Source of the DNA: Sinohyriopsis cumingii
Taxonomy: Eukaryota; Mollusca; Bivalvia; Unionida; Unionidae
Assembly (NCBI GenBank): GCA_028554795.2
Contig: CM068835.1
Span: forward strand, 28,956,311-29,020,310
Direction: 5' to 3'
DNA: 64,000 nucleotides
Shown here one piece after another: positions 38,144 through 49,573 of the stretch. Position numbers and translations under genes: made by a program. Below the pieces are notes generated by a model, which had not been told where the DNA came from, did not search any database, and worked only from the letters and a program-made list of their open reading frames with translations. The stretch's first letter is position 1. Each line of letters begins with the position of its first letter.

Positions 38144-38622
38144 ATGGAAGAGACTACCCAGATGGAACGTTTCGTCAGAGCTTTACGAGGGGTCATTAGA
38201 AAATTCTCTTCAGACCAGCCGACGGACTACTCTCCTTCCTTTCGAGATAAGAGTCAGGATACTTGCTATATCTGTCAGAAGAAAGGGCATTGGTCTTCAG
38301 AGTGTCCAGACAAAAAAAAGAAAAAAAAACAGGGGCTAAAAAAGACAAAAGTCAAGATACCTGTTATTATTGTAAAGAAAAAGGACATTGGTCTCCAGAT
38401 TGCCCAAAAAAGAAACAAGAGGAGTCAGAAGAAAAGAAGGATTCTTCAGAAGAAGAGAGGGATTCTTCGGAAGAAGAGAGGGATTCTTCGAAAGAAGAGA
38501 GGGATTCTTCAGAGGTTGAAAGAAGACAATTCTATTTAAAAGAAGCAAAGAAACAGGAGAAGAAAAGAAGGGAAGAAAATGAGGAAAAAACGGTGAAGAA
38601 ATTCAAAAAACAGAGAGACTAA
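38144..38622 (+). pseudogene. CCHC zinc-knuckle protein, frameshifted (element 2)
   Basis: ATG 38144. Knuckle 1 (CYICQKKGHWSSEC) is intact in one frame. An indel in an A-rich stretch just after it (about 38310-38335) puts knuckle 2 (CYYCKEKGHWSPDC, also complete CX2CX4HX4C) and the Ser/Glu-rich repeats (KDSSEEER units) in another frame, open to 38622. The lesion differs from that in element 1. The A-run could be an assembly error or a programmed slippage site as well as decay. Confidence 0.75.
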
Positions 38623-38865
38623 ACAAGGAGAAAGAAGAAGTCAATGAACTTTTAATTAAAGTGTTGTGTTGTGAATTGGATTGTAAAAAATGGATAAAAG
38701 AATACATGAATGATATAAGGTAAGTGTCTTTGAGTTTTGATTTTAAAATAAGAAGCTACACTCACGCACTCATACACAGACACGTACTATAAGGGTAAAA
38801 AGGGTGGGGTTTATTTTTGAGTTATTGGCAAATTGAAATTGTATTTCTTTTCGAGAAATGTGGGT
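38623..38865. other. Zinc-knuckle 3' region (element 2)
   Basis: A/T-rich, collinear with 18236-18487. It ends with the downstream element of the next stem-loop. No gene. Confidence 0.5.
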
Positions 38866-38881
38866 GGCCCTGAAAAGGGCC
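38866..38881 (-). terminator. Histone-type 3' stem-loop after Q-rich gene, element 2
   Basis: GGCCCTTTTCAGGGCC plus ACCCA on the minus strand, then CTCGAAAAGAAATAC; 25 nt after the ancestral stop at 38907. Confidence 0.88.
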
Positions 38882-38906
38882 TTTTTATTTTGGTGTAGGG
38901 GTGAGT

Positions 38907-39451
38907 TTAACCAATCAACTTTAACTGCCTTAAGCCTTTGCCACGGCCAAGGCCTACTTCTGATGATTGGGTTGAAATCACTAAGGGTGGTACGATAGGC
39001 TTAGTCACAGGGTTGGCGTGTTTAGCTCGGGAAGGTCATATTCTCTTCGGTCGTGATAAAGAAGTCTGATACATTTGTTTCAGACTTCTTAACTCCGCTA
39101 AAATGTCCAACAGTACCGTGACCGTTTGATTTTCACCCTCTTGTTTCTTTGCTGCTACTTCTTCTTGCTGTTGTTTTTTTCTTACCTCTTCTTGTTGCTG
39201 TTGCTGTTGCTGTAGGAGAAAAGCTTGTTCCGCTTCCTTTTGTCGTTGCATAAATTTCTCCAATTCTGTCTCTGTCTAAAATTCTCCACTTGCGGTAATG
39301 AAGAAGGTAACGAAGGTTCCGGAACAAATTCTTGCGAGGTAAGAAAATCCACAAAATCCCAATGTACCTCTTCTGAAAGTAAGTCCGGGTTCCCTTGGGC
39401 AGTCTCCCCTGCTGGTGCACCCCAATGGATCGTTTTCTGAGTTTCCGTCAT
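38907..39451 (-). pseudogene. Q-rich coiled-coil protein, frameshift and TGA (element 2)
   Basis: Start 39451 (MTETQKTIHWGAPAGET). A 7-bp deletion near 39267 relative to element 1 shifts the frame before the coil, and a TGA (39036-39038) lies where element 1 has CGA. Beyond it the frame runs to TAA at 38907-38909 with the GLGRGKGLRQLKLI end. The truncating TGA sits three codons from that in element 1, so the two arose separately. Coil and glutamine tract are conserved. Confidence 0.7.
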
Positions 39452-39670
39452 GTTGAATCACTGTCGCATAGATTGACTGCACACAAGCGCTAACGAATCT
39501 ATATAGACCACGTGACGTCACAGACTGCTCTCTTCGGATTGGATGCGAGCTGACTGAATTTTGTAACGCGTGTTCGGATTGGTGAATGAATTCAATCCGT
39601 TTCAATCCTTCCTCTACCTATAAATAAGCGTAGTTCACTGCATTGATTCACTTGTTCTCGTCGCTTCAAG
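39452..39670. promoter_or_regulatory. Histone-like divergent promoter (element 2)
   Basis: CTATATAG (39499-39506), TGACGTCA (39513-39520), ATTGG at 39538-39542 and 39578-39582, and TATAAATA (39619-39626). Order and spacing match element 1 while surrounding bases vary. Confidence 0.8.
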
Positions 39671-39904
39671 ATGTGGACCGATGTGCAATCTTCTACGCTT
39701 GTGTCTTCCATGATGTTCCGGACGGACATGCTCATGTATGTCCGATCCAAGTGGACCGTTGTCCACAGGACAAACACCAGCCTGTGGATACGTAGGATCT
39801 ACGTTGAAAGACAAGGATGCCTGAAAAGAGTGCTGATTTACGGACCAACAGTGAGACGTAGCCTAAGGACAAGAAGAAGACCAATGCGGTACCATTTATG
39901 TTAA
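39671..39904 (+). CDS. Small Arg-rich protein with histone-type 3' end (element 2)
   Basis: 77 residues (MWTDVQSSTLVSSMMFRTDM), Arg-rich end RRSLRTRRRPM, terminal LC. Many codon differences from element 1 are synonymous or conservative, for example in the block around QGCLKRVL, which argues for past protein-level selection. Stop codon inside the covarying hairpin; stem-loop 24 nt on. Confidence 0.74.
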   Translation: MWTDVQSSTLVSSMMFRTDMLMYVRSKWTVVHRTNTSLWIRRIYVERQGCLKRVLIYGPTVRRSLRTRRRPMRYHLC

Positions 39905-39919
39905 TGAATACATTAACAT
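39898..39919 (+). promoter_or_regulatory. Palindromic hairpin over the stop codon (element 2)
   Basis: Stem ATGTTAATG, loop AATA, stem CATTAACAT. The G-C pair replaces A-T of element 1. Confidence 0.6.
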
Positions 39920-39922
39920 AAA

Positions 39923-40246
39923 CCCAAAGGCCCTTTTCAGGGCCAGCCATATTTCTCGAAAAGAGATAGCCTTTCCATTGCCTACTCCTTTTTTAAAAAA
40001 AATTTTTTTAAAAAAAAAATCCCATATTCAATTCCCCTTTGTCCCTAAACAACCCCCAAACTCTATTCCTATGTTAAATTCCCCTTGTACGTATATCGGC
40101 CCACAGTTTTTTCCCATATTAATTCCCCTTGTACGTATATTAACCCACGATTTTTCGCCATGTTAAATTTCCATTGTACGTATATTCACCCAGGGGTCTC
40201 CGTAATGCTAATTTCCATTGTACGTATAGTGCCCCACTTAACTACT
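39923..40246 (-). repeat. Element 2 right TIR
   Basis: Inverted copy of 23027-23350, ending CCCACTTAACTACT. Confidence 0.95.
39929..39944 (+). terminator. Histone-type 3' stem-loop after Arg-rich gene, element 2
   Basis: GGCCCTTTTCAGGGCC preceded by CCCAAA, followed by AGCCA and CTCGAAAAGAGATAGCC. Confidence 0.87.
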
Positions 40247-40252
40247 TACAAT
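40247..40252. repeat. Element 2 target site duplication, right
   Basis: TACAAT, identical to 23021-23026. Confidence 0.93.
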
Positions 40253-40830
40253 ACAGCGCATGTACGTAGACACAGCATAACTATCACTCCGTCCCTCCTT
40301 CAGTACTACACTCCGCATTCAGAAGTCACCCGTCATCAATCAATCAACCACCAATCACCAATCAGTCAGCTGAAAATATAATATCCGAATCCGTGTACTA
40401 CAAATGTCATGTATTAGAGCACGTAATGACGTTATGTACTGTAAACTTGAGTTGAGTGTTTTATACAAATTATATTATCGGGACTAATGTACAAGGTGAT
40501 AATCAAGTTCAGAAGTGAACCTGTGTAAGACAAGAATCTTACAGAATGTAACGTAACGCCTTCTTTTCCTTAATAAATACCACATTATTGCGAATATGAT
40601 CATTCTATTAAGTTACATACAAGTAAACTAGAAAACAGACTATAACATTGCATTATACGACACGAGCCGGAATTATCTAAAATACAAGATAAAAGTGATA
40701 GTAAAATTATATTCTATGCTACAAAAAAGAAAATAATATTTAACTCACATACATCTAAAGCTGGAGATCGCGTGTCGAAGAGTAAACTGCTCACTGACAA
40801 GAGTTATTGTAATGTGATGTAAGTTCCTCT
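40253..40830. repeat. Low-copy repeat, right part
   Basis: Continues the repeat interrupted by element 2. It matches 46020-46930: both contain CTATC(A/G)CT blocks, AATCCGTGTA(C/T)TA, AGAATCTTACAGAA, GGAAACAGACTATAA or GAAAACAGACTATAA, CATTGCATTA and an ACTGACAAGA block. The second copy has gained a SINE and an (AT)n run. Confidence 0.7.
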
Positions 40831-42119
40831 TAAATCTTCATTTTATACCTTAGAGAATTAAATTCTTTGTTGAATTTTACTATATTTACTGGTTTTGCAT
40901 TTTCTGTTATTTAGTTTATGACCACAGAGTTGTAACCTTATTGGAGGCAATTTATGAGCAGAAGTCTCAGACATTAATTTAAACATTTTTCAATCAGTTC
41001 TACGCCTGCGTTTTCCGAGTTTTCTTCTATATAAAGAGTTTGAAAAATTTAAATTTCTTTGAGTCTTGAGACAACAGATGCCATTGGAGGATCTCAAATG
41101 GGTAATGATTTAATACTGTATTTATGAAACGAGTTGAATAATATCGAGCTTTTGCCAGACAAGGCTCGCAAAAGCTCAACATCATGCAACGAGTTTCATA
41201 AATGTGAAATTCAATGTATAACATGGTTTGTTACAGTTTTCATTTTGATGGAAATGGAGGGACAAAAGAAATAATTTCGTTCATTCTGACACAGATGATG
41301 CACCTTTCATTTGTTGCGCGTAAAAATAGTCCCAAATGCTTCTCGTGCGTTTGTGTGCCGTTTTAAACCCAACAACATTTAAAAGCATATTTTCTTTTAA
41401 AAATTATAATTTAAAGAGCAACAATCCTTCCGAATATATGAAACATTTCACTCAGACATCATTTTCAACAGAATGTATGTATATGGAAGTTCCGTGGGAT
41501 GTCGCATAGTTTGATTCATTTTGGTCAGATGATCAATGTAACAATGTTTACCACCAAGGTATATCTGCTTCACTACTGAAAGCTGTTGGATATTCATGTC
41601 AAAAGGATGATTACTGGAGTAACAAATTCCATACTTACTGCAATGTAATAGTTGATTTGAAACATAAATCAATCCGAATTGCATTACGTAAGACACATTA
41701 AATGTTTGAGGTATTTTACTACGTAAAAATGATGTGCTTTGACAGGCTTAACGTTCTGTCTATGAACGGGTGAGTTTAATCTAGAGGTTAACATTTAAAC
41801 CACTTGTATATACGGCTGATTCCATGTCACATGATTACCTCCCACCCACCCACTCACGCTCGCTATTTTTGACCATTACTCAAAGATTTATTTGTTGTTG
41901 TTGTATGGGATCTTACGCTGTTTTTCAACGCATGATGTGGAATACACTGCTTAAAGAGCCCCTGTGTGGTAAATTCGCAACATTCAGAAACACGTGACCT
42001 TTCTCCACAATTCCATTTGTGTAGCCGATTAAAAGAAAGGCCACCAGAACAATGTTCATAATTCCTTCGTTTGTCTGTCGTGTCGACGAGGACCACTCTA
42101 GTCATCCGAGGGTTGCGGG
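40831..42119. other. Spacer, nothing recognised
   Basis: AT-rich; open frames are short, start on non-ATG codons or lack any motif. Confidence 0.5.
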
Positions 42120-44640
42120 ACTAATTATATTCTGTGCGTGCGCAGATGCACGGAGTGTTTGGTTGCGTTAGGTAGAAGGGATGAGTGGAACATCTCCAGG
42201 AGGGTTGATAGCACCACTTTTCAGGCTTGCCTCTTCAGATCTGCACCTGCTGTCCTGCTTGATTCGCACAACTTGGAGCCTTTGTGCATGGAGGAATTCC
42301 AAGTGACTCAATCGCTTGTTGTTTGCTTCCAGGAATCAGGGTTTATGTTGAACGTTTTCAATGCAGCTTTCAGATTATCTCTGAGGCGTTTTTTCTGTCC
42401 TCCGTGGGATCGCTGTCCTTGCTGTAGTTCGCCATGGAAGAGTCTCTTAGGCAGCCGGTGGTCTGGCATGCGTAGAACATGTCCCACCCACCCTAGCTGG
42501 GACTGCATCAGGATGGTGTGGATGCTGGGAAGACCTGCTTGAGCGAGTAACTCAGTGTCTAGAAACTTGTCGTGCCACTTGATGTTGAGGATTTTCTTGA
42601 GACATGTGGTGTGAAAGTGGTTCAGCTTCCTAGCGTGGCGTTGGTACACCGTCCACGTTTCGCATGCGTAAAGTAGTGTGGGGAGCACAATGCCCTGTAG
42701 ACCTTCAGTTTGGCCTGGATGCTGATGCGTCTTCTATTCCAGATGTTGGCATACAGTCTGCCGAATGTTGCGCTGGCTCGGGCAATGCGGAGGTTCACCT
42801 CATCATCAATAGTGACGCTCTGTGACAGTGTGCTGCCAAGATATGTGAAGCAGTTCACTACGGTTAGCTTTTGGCAATAGACGATGATGTTGGGCTCATC
42901 ATAGGACTTTCCAGGAGCCGACTGATGCAGGAGTTCAGTTTCTTGGTACTGATGGTGAGACCGAAGCTTGTTCCGCCGCCGCAGAACTTGCAGTTTGGCT
43001 TCTGAGCCAGCGTTGAGGGCACAGTTATCAGCAAATAAGAATTCCTGAATGGTGTGTATCATAAACTTGCTGTTCGTTTGAAGCCTCCTGGTGTTGAACA
43101 GTTTTCCATCTGTACGGTACCTGATGCCGACTTCAACATCTCCGTCTCTGAAAGCATTAGTCAGCATGGCGGAGAACAATAGACTGAACAGTGTTGGTGC
43201 TACATCACAGCCCTGCTTGATGCCATTGGTTACTGGGAACGGCAAATATGTCTCTCCATTTTCCTGGACTTGTACCTGCATGCCGTCGTGAAAATGCTGC
43301 ACCATGAATATGATTTTTCTCGGGTATCCGTACTTACCCATTACCTTCCACGAGCATTCGCTGTTGACAGTGTCAAAGGCCTTATTCAAGTCGACGTAGA
43401 TGCAGAAATTTAGGCGTTTTGCTCTTGACGTTTTTCTTGTAACTGCGTCGCAGCAAACACCATGTCAACGGTCCCACGTTCTTTCCGGAATCCACACTGG
43501 CTTTCTGGCAGGAGTCCCTGGTCAAGGTGCTTAGTGAGACGGTTCAGTAAGATTCTGGCGATATACCCGGGTTCTCTTTGCGCTTATACAGGTGTATTAT
43601 TGAAGTGTCTTTGAATTCCTGGGGGATCGTTTACCACATCAGTAAAAACAGTTGGTGGAGCCTTTCTATCAATGATGGGCCCCCTTGTAGCCTTCAGCTG
43701 GGATCGAGTCCAAACCAGGCGCCTTGCCACTGGAGAGCAAGCGTATCTCATTTTCTGTCTCGATCAAAGTTGGAGGGTCATCCAGTGCTTCGTTGTTGGG
43801 CAATCGGGGGAGACGACTGATGGCTTCATCGTTTTTGGATGAAGGGCGATTAAGGACGCTGTCCAGCTCATCGTTGAAGAATCTTCACTTTCTCAGTAAT
43901 TAGTGTGTTCCCATCTGCTCTGAGAAGGGTGGATGACCCGGAGGATGTAGGTCCCTACACTTCTTTCAGGGCGTTGTAAAGGTTCTTCATGAATTGCCTG
44001 TCTGCGTAGCACTGGATCTCGTCAGATTTGTTGCTCAGCCATGTGTCTCGCATCGAACGGTGTTTCTGCAGTACAGTTCTGCGTATATTGTAAGCATCTT
44101 TCCTGGAGGTGGATTTGCGGTTGTTGAGGTAGGTTTGATGAAAGCGGTGTTTCTCATCTATCAACTGCTTGATCTCGTCACCATTCTCATCAAACCAGTC
44201 TTGGTGCTTTCGGGTTGAGGGTCCTAGGATTTCCAAAGCTGTGCTGTAGACCAGCTCTCTGAATGCCACCCAGTCGGTCTCCACATTCTGATTGTCCAGA
44301 AGGGTGGATTTAAGACGTTCTTCCAGGGCATCTATGAGAGACTGTTTGGTACTGGTGCATTTCAGCTTGGTGATGTTTAGTCGTTTATGAGCCTTCTTTC
44401 CTACGGTTGTCTTTTGGCCTGAATGCGGATGTTAAGCTTGGTGAGGATGAGGCGGTGGTCTGTCGAGCAGTCGGCGCCGCACAATGACTTGGTCACATGC
44501 ACATCCTGCCTGTCCCTCTTCCTGACAATGACGTAGTCAATGAGATGCCAATGCTTAGATCGAGGGAGCATCCATGACGCCCGCTCACGGTAGGGAGGTG
44601 AGAAACTATTTGTGAGTTGCAGTTCGGCGCAATGTTCATA
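42120..44640 (-). mobile_element. Endonuclease/RT-type LINE, decayed
   Basis: Minus strand, from the C-terminal part of an apurinic-type endonuclease (44640 to about 44400: PRSKHWHLIDYVIVRKRDRQ and GADCSTDHRLIL) through a linker (44284-43955), RT fingers and palm (43400-42690) and a post-RT region (ACETWTVYQRHARKLNHFHT). Typical of a family abundant in aquatic invertebrates. Frames shift several times and the endonuclease is incomplete, so it is inactive. Confidence 0.85.
42308..43450 (-). pseudogene. LINE reverse transcriptase fragment
   Basis: Frames 43389-42622 and 42688-42308. Motifs: the finger/palm segment NKAFDTVNSECSWKVMGKYG, the palm segment NGIKQGCDVAPTLFSLLFSA, and the catalytic box FADNCALN, where the second aspartate of the usual FADD is asparagine. 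The post-RT segment WVGHVLRMPDHRLPKRLFHG is typical of these LINEs. Frameshift near 42690. Confidence 0.85.
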
Positions 44641-45229
44641 GTATTAGTAAAATAAAAGGTTCACAAGACTGGGAAAATAATTTTCCATTTTCTCAGCCAG
44701 TCAGTAAAGAGAATATTTCGCAGAATATCATGGGCTTCTTTTGGCCCAATCAGAGTGATATGTTAAAGCAAGTTAATATAAAATAAAATGTTAAACTGCA
44801 CACACTATAGGAAGTATATCGAATATGTGTGCAGTTTTATTGAATTGATGTTGTCCACTGAAAAAGTTATTACATTCTTATTTCAATTTCAAGAACATAA
44901 TTATTTTCGTAAATCCATAGCTTTCTTCTGATATTTAATAACATGTTAACGTCAGAAATATCATTCATCACAAATTAAAAATTAAGATTTTTTTTGCAAA
45001 TGAATTTTATCAACACGTAAATTATGTGGTTTGTGATCCTTAAAATCTAGCTGCTGACAAATCAGTTATGGAAAAAAAACGTCGCAGTCTATCTACACAA
45101 TATGCAATGAAAATAGAAAAATGTTCTCCGTCCAAGAGAATATGCAAATGATACTGATTCCAAGTGGCAGGCAAATATAGTCGATTGCAAGGGATATAAA
45201 TTAATTTTGACTTCGACATACCTTTGAAA
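44641..45229. other. AT-rich spacer
   Basis: No gene or recognised repeat. Confidence 0.5.
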
Positions 45230-46107
45230 ATATTACTGTAACAAGATAAACCGAGTTGGGTCAGATTACAATGAAGATACTAGGATGATAAACGAAAATA
45301 CGATGTTTATTTATAGATGACTAAAGACAAAAAAACATCCAAACTTGTGTGCATAAATTTCAATACTGGATTTTTAACACACTGATGATCACTGAGTTAA
45401 ATAACTGAACGATAATTGAAATAATATAACGAAACATGATACGATTCCTAACTGGAACGAATTGTAAGATGTCATATAAGATGCAATATAAAACGAATAA
45501 ATGAATGCAATTGAAATAAATAATATGCACAAAAAGAATAAACAAACTCTTAAACAATGATACGCAATTTCAAAACAATGATATGGTTTCACTCCATAAG
45601 TGATAACTGGTTTCATATAAACATAACATAAACAGTGACATTATTTCACTAAAATAATGATATCTGCTTATTTTTCTTTTCAAAATGACAATTGTACATT
45701 AAAATAGTGATAACCGATTTAATACAAATTCGTACATATATCTTGCGGTGTCCAAATTCATAATCACGGTGTATTTCCAGCCCTAACGCTCTACCGGATG
45801 GTCATGGAACCACCACAAATGGTCCGCCACTCACAGTCTGCTTAAGGATCCGTAGAACCTCTTGTTTCCTGTAGACCCGTTGGTCCTAAAGCTTTGGTCC
45901 CTCACAACGAGATAAGCACCATCTACCTCAGGGCCAACATCACCACCGAAAACAGCACACCGGATATATATCAACACAGATTAGCACCACGGCTTAAACA
46001 ACACCTTCAGTACGGTGCAAACATAAAATGAAGCAAAGGTCTAACTATCGCTATATCATTCCGTCACTCCTTCAGCCCTTCAATCTTTCCTTCACCCCTT
46101 TCAGCTG

Positions 46108-46109
<2 letters not shown>

Positions 46110-46182
<73 letters not shown>
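46110..46182. repeat. (AT)n microsatellite
   Basis: About 36 uninterrupted AT units. Confidence 0.97.
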
Positions 46183-46187
<5 letters not shown>

Positions 46188-46254
46188 CCGTGTATTATCA
46201 GTGACACTGTCATATTTATCATGCAATAACGTACGTTGATCATTTTATAAAAAA

Positions 46255-46577
46255 ATGTGTGTGTGATTTGGATTTTTAACGTACCTTTAACAATGTTTCA
46301 GTCATATTGCTACGATGTCTGCAGTGTGGCAGATTAGAGTGATGTCTAGCACTGGGGCATCATGCCGCAGACATGTAGCATGATGTCCCATCCAGTCACA
46401 TTATCCTGACACCAGGCCGACCAGTCCTAACACTAACCTCTTAATGCTGAGTGCCAAGAGAGGTAGCTGTTAGCACCATTTTTGTAAGTCTTTGATATGA
46501 CTCGGCCGGGATCGAACCCACGACCTCCCGCATCCGAGGCGGACGTTCTAACCACTAGGCCACCGGAGCGGTGCGTA
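46255..46577 (-). mobile_element. tRNA-derived SINE, copy 1
   Basis: The minus strand begins with a tRNA-like head (CCGCTCCGGTGGCCTAGTGG, an A-box-like start; B box GGTTCGATCCC at about 46508-46518). A body with GGGACATCATGCTACATG and CCCCAGTGCTAGACATCA follows, ending in CGTTAAAAATCCAAATCACA. About 88% similar to copy 2. Confidence 0.85.
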
Positions 46578-46930
46578 TAAAAAAAATGATCATCCCGACT
46601 GCCGTATAAGGTTATCATAATCACGTGAAACTGTATCTGACGAGAATCTTACAGAACTTCAAGTCACTTTATCTCGCTCCTATAATTCATGCACTATTAA
46701 TGTTATTACAATACTTCTGTTCGGTTATTAGTGGTGAACTTGGAAACAGACTATAAAAAATCTAGCATTGCATTACAGTTAGAACCTGTAAAAAATGCAC
46801 AATAAATATTAGATTAAAACAAAACAATTATATCCAGTAATACATATAGAAAAATACAATTCACATAACTGTACAGCTGGAGATGTTCCGCAGTAACTTG
46901 GACTGTTTACTGACAAGATTTTCCGTAATG

Positions 46931-47779
46931 TGAAGTTTGAATGTACCATGAGCCTATGTGTACACTGACTATGCTGTAATGTACGGGCCTCTGCGCTCAA
47001 GGTAAATCGGTTTTCCATCGTAAGCACTTCGCTAGTGCAGCATGGAGTGAACCGAACTCACTACACCGAAATAATGGATGATATAGATAAACCACCCTCA
47101 GGTAACGCTGTACACAGAAACAAAACCCGAGTACATTATATTCCAAATATTCATGAACAATAATTTTCCACAATTCCATGACAATTATATTAGTTCATCA
47201 ATTAAAATCGAAAAGACGTGACGAGTTATACGTTGCATTTAAGACTATATTTTAAGACAGAAAACCATCAAAGTTAATAACAGTAGTGTTTATTTGTAAT
47301 ACAGGTCACTAGCCAATGATATATATCAATTCATCATGCTTATTTGTAATACAGGCCACGCATATCCATACATCATTATTTATAATATAGGTCAATGGCC
47401 AATGATACATATCCTTACGTCATGCAGTACAAAAAGGTATTTGAGTAGTGACAGAAAAAAGACATCGTATCCATTTGAAATGTTATACACACAATATTTT
47501 AGATTTATCACACAATACAGATTAACAAGAACCATAACATCTGGATGGAGCTAACAGATGTTTCGTGACATTGTTCTGGTGTCTATGTAGCTGGAGATGA
47601 TAAAAGAACGGATTATCTAATCTTTAAGATTTTTATAGTAAACATTGCTAACATATGCAATTAAATGCTATGCATTTAATTTTCGATATTAACATTACAA
47701 ATCTGACACATTCTTTCTTCATAACAAATATATTAATATTTTCTTTTTGTTACCTCTAATTGGTAAGTTCCCCAATTTA
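46931..47779. other. AT-rich spacer with short dispersed repeats
   Basis: A short unit (TTATTTGTAATACAGG(T/C)CA with TATATC) recurs near 47290-47400. No gene supported. Confidence 0.5.
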
Positions 47780-49330
47780 AGCATAGTGATCATATAACAA
47801 TATCGTTCTCTCCAAACAATTCTAAATATCTTTGACAAGTGAATTCTGTTCCCGATGATCTATAGAGACGTAGTCTTTCCATTGACCTGATATAATCCTG
47901 CAGCTTTCGCTTAAATATATCTTCACATCTAAGAGTAAAACATCTAAGAAATATATTTTCATCATTTACGTCATGAGTACACCAAACATTGACAAACCCA
48001 TACGTATCTAGAATCTTTTATCATTGTTAGCCCAGCAATCACAACTTAAGCCTATCTTGGCTGTAAATTGTATCATTGTTAATAATACAGGTCTTCTGGC
48101 ATTTTTAGAATTCTAATCAAACATTTCAATAGACGTCTATATGTTTTACTCTGCATGCTATTTCTACCTTATTTATTATATACAAAATGCAGTTGGAATA
48201 GACTTAGATGCACCAAGATAATAATTATAAAATGAAAAATGAACTTTTTCAATATCATTGGCATCATTAATCCCCAAACCTTGGCCACGTAGTTAGAAAT
48301 GAGAGCTATCTTCGAGTAAAAAAGACAAATCAATCCATTTACAGGTAATTTTTAAAGACTTTTCTGCAAAATATGCATATATTTTAGCGCTTGCAAAGAC
48401 AGAGCTTTCCTGTTTCCTCTATGAGGCAATATTACCACTTTTCGTAACTTCTGCAAAATACAACCACTGTTGTTTTCTTTCCAAAATTACATTTATTTTC
48501 CACTTTAGGCAATATGTATGCAGCCCATTGAACATATTTTGGAACCGGGGCCGCTACCATTAAAGACAATTAAATCATCTGCATACAACTATTTAAAATA
48601 ATTCCAAGATTTCTACCGAAGCTTCCTTATTTCCTTCAGCTAAACAATGGTTTCCGATCGTTCATAAATATAGAAAAGAGTAAAGGCGATAAAACACAAC
48701 CTTGACATACGCCCACATGACAAATAAACACATTGGTAATATTATTGCTGTTCTTAGCTTTCACATCATTATAAATTGCCATTTGTCCACTAACATTTTC
48801 ATTAGTTAACCTTTGGTACCTTAAAATCTCTCTCTACCATATCAAGCGCTTTTTGGTAGTCTATAAATACTACATAGTATATATATCCTGACGTTTTTTT
48901 TTTCAGTCTTTGCAAATTGATGTATATGCTATATAATATAATGTAGAATAACCAACTTTAAATCCATCCAGCTTGTTCTTTGACCAGTAATTCGTTTTGA
49001 ACCATCTATTGACTTAGCCTATTATTTAAAATCAATGTAAATACTTTGCTTAATACAGGTAGCAAATTATTGCCTCTGTAGTTGGAGGTTCATTTGTATC
49101 CCTTTCTTCAGAACTGGTATTATGATACCCACTGACCAATATTCTGGGCAATATCCAACATTGAATAGTTTGTTAAATAATATTAGTACATGTAAAGCTA
49201 TCACTAGAAAAGGTATCTATTCCCCCAAATTTGTCATGTTTCTGTTTACTCATTGTTAAGCGTACCTCTTCTTCAGTGAATATTCTATCTCGAGTCTCAA
49301 TAACCGAACTGAAAAAAAAAAGAATAATTC
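47780..49330 (-). mobile_element. Decayed LINE, minus strand
   Basis: Fragments of a reverse transcriptase read on the minus strand: WSVGIIIPVLKKG near 49100-49140, QGCVLSPLLFSIFMND near 48670-48715, and a C-terminal piece (LRCEDIFKRKLQDYIRSMER) near 47850-47930. Many stops and indels; old. Confidence 0.7.
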
Positions 49331-49573
49331 TGTAAAATATTCATAAAAAAGAGGTAATACTGATTTCTATACCAGTACTCGAATTCTTTACAAAGCGCCA
49401 GAACGTTGTGCATTTTTTAAGTGTGCAATGCAGATAAAAGATAATTTCTTTTAATTCATATTGGTTTTGTTTCCTTCTTGTAAGAGATTGATACTTATAT
49501 CTATAGAATGTATAATCTTTAAGTATCAAATCGTGCCTATTAATCTGAACTGTGATAACTTAAGCCTCTGCTT
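49331..49573. other. Short spacer
   Basis: AT-rich, nothing recognised. Confidence 0.5.

Larger units (their letters stand above)
23027..40246 (-). mobile_element. Polinton/Maverick element 2
   Basis: 17,220 bp with perfect-length 324-bp TIRs beginning AGTAGTTAAGTGGGGC and the duplication TACAAT. Gene order is as in element 1. It keeps intact capsid, penton, integrase and basic-protein genes, but has lost the protease and most of gene D. It carries three nonsense codons in the polymerase and has lost the ATPase start codon. It therefore complements element 1 for capsid and penton but not for polymerase or protease. Confidence 0.96.
45230..46930. repeat. Low-copy repeat, uninterrupted paralogue of the element 2 target
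   Basis: Collinear with 22240-23020 plus 40253-40830 but without a Polinton at the join (near 46005-46020). It contains a later SINE (46255-46577) and an (AT)n run (46110-46182). No conserved coding frame, so an unknown non-autonomous repeat or segmental duplicate. Confidence 0.65.

Noticed and set aside
46490..46577. tRNA gene at the SINE head
   Set aside because: The same head and body recur at 54560-54871, so it is a SINE promoter region.
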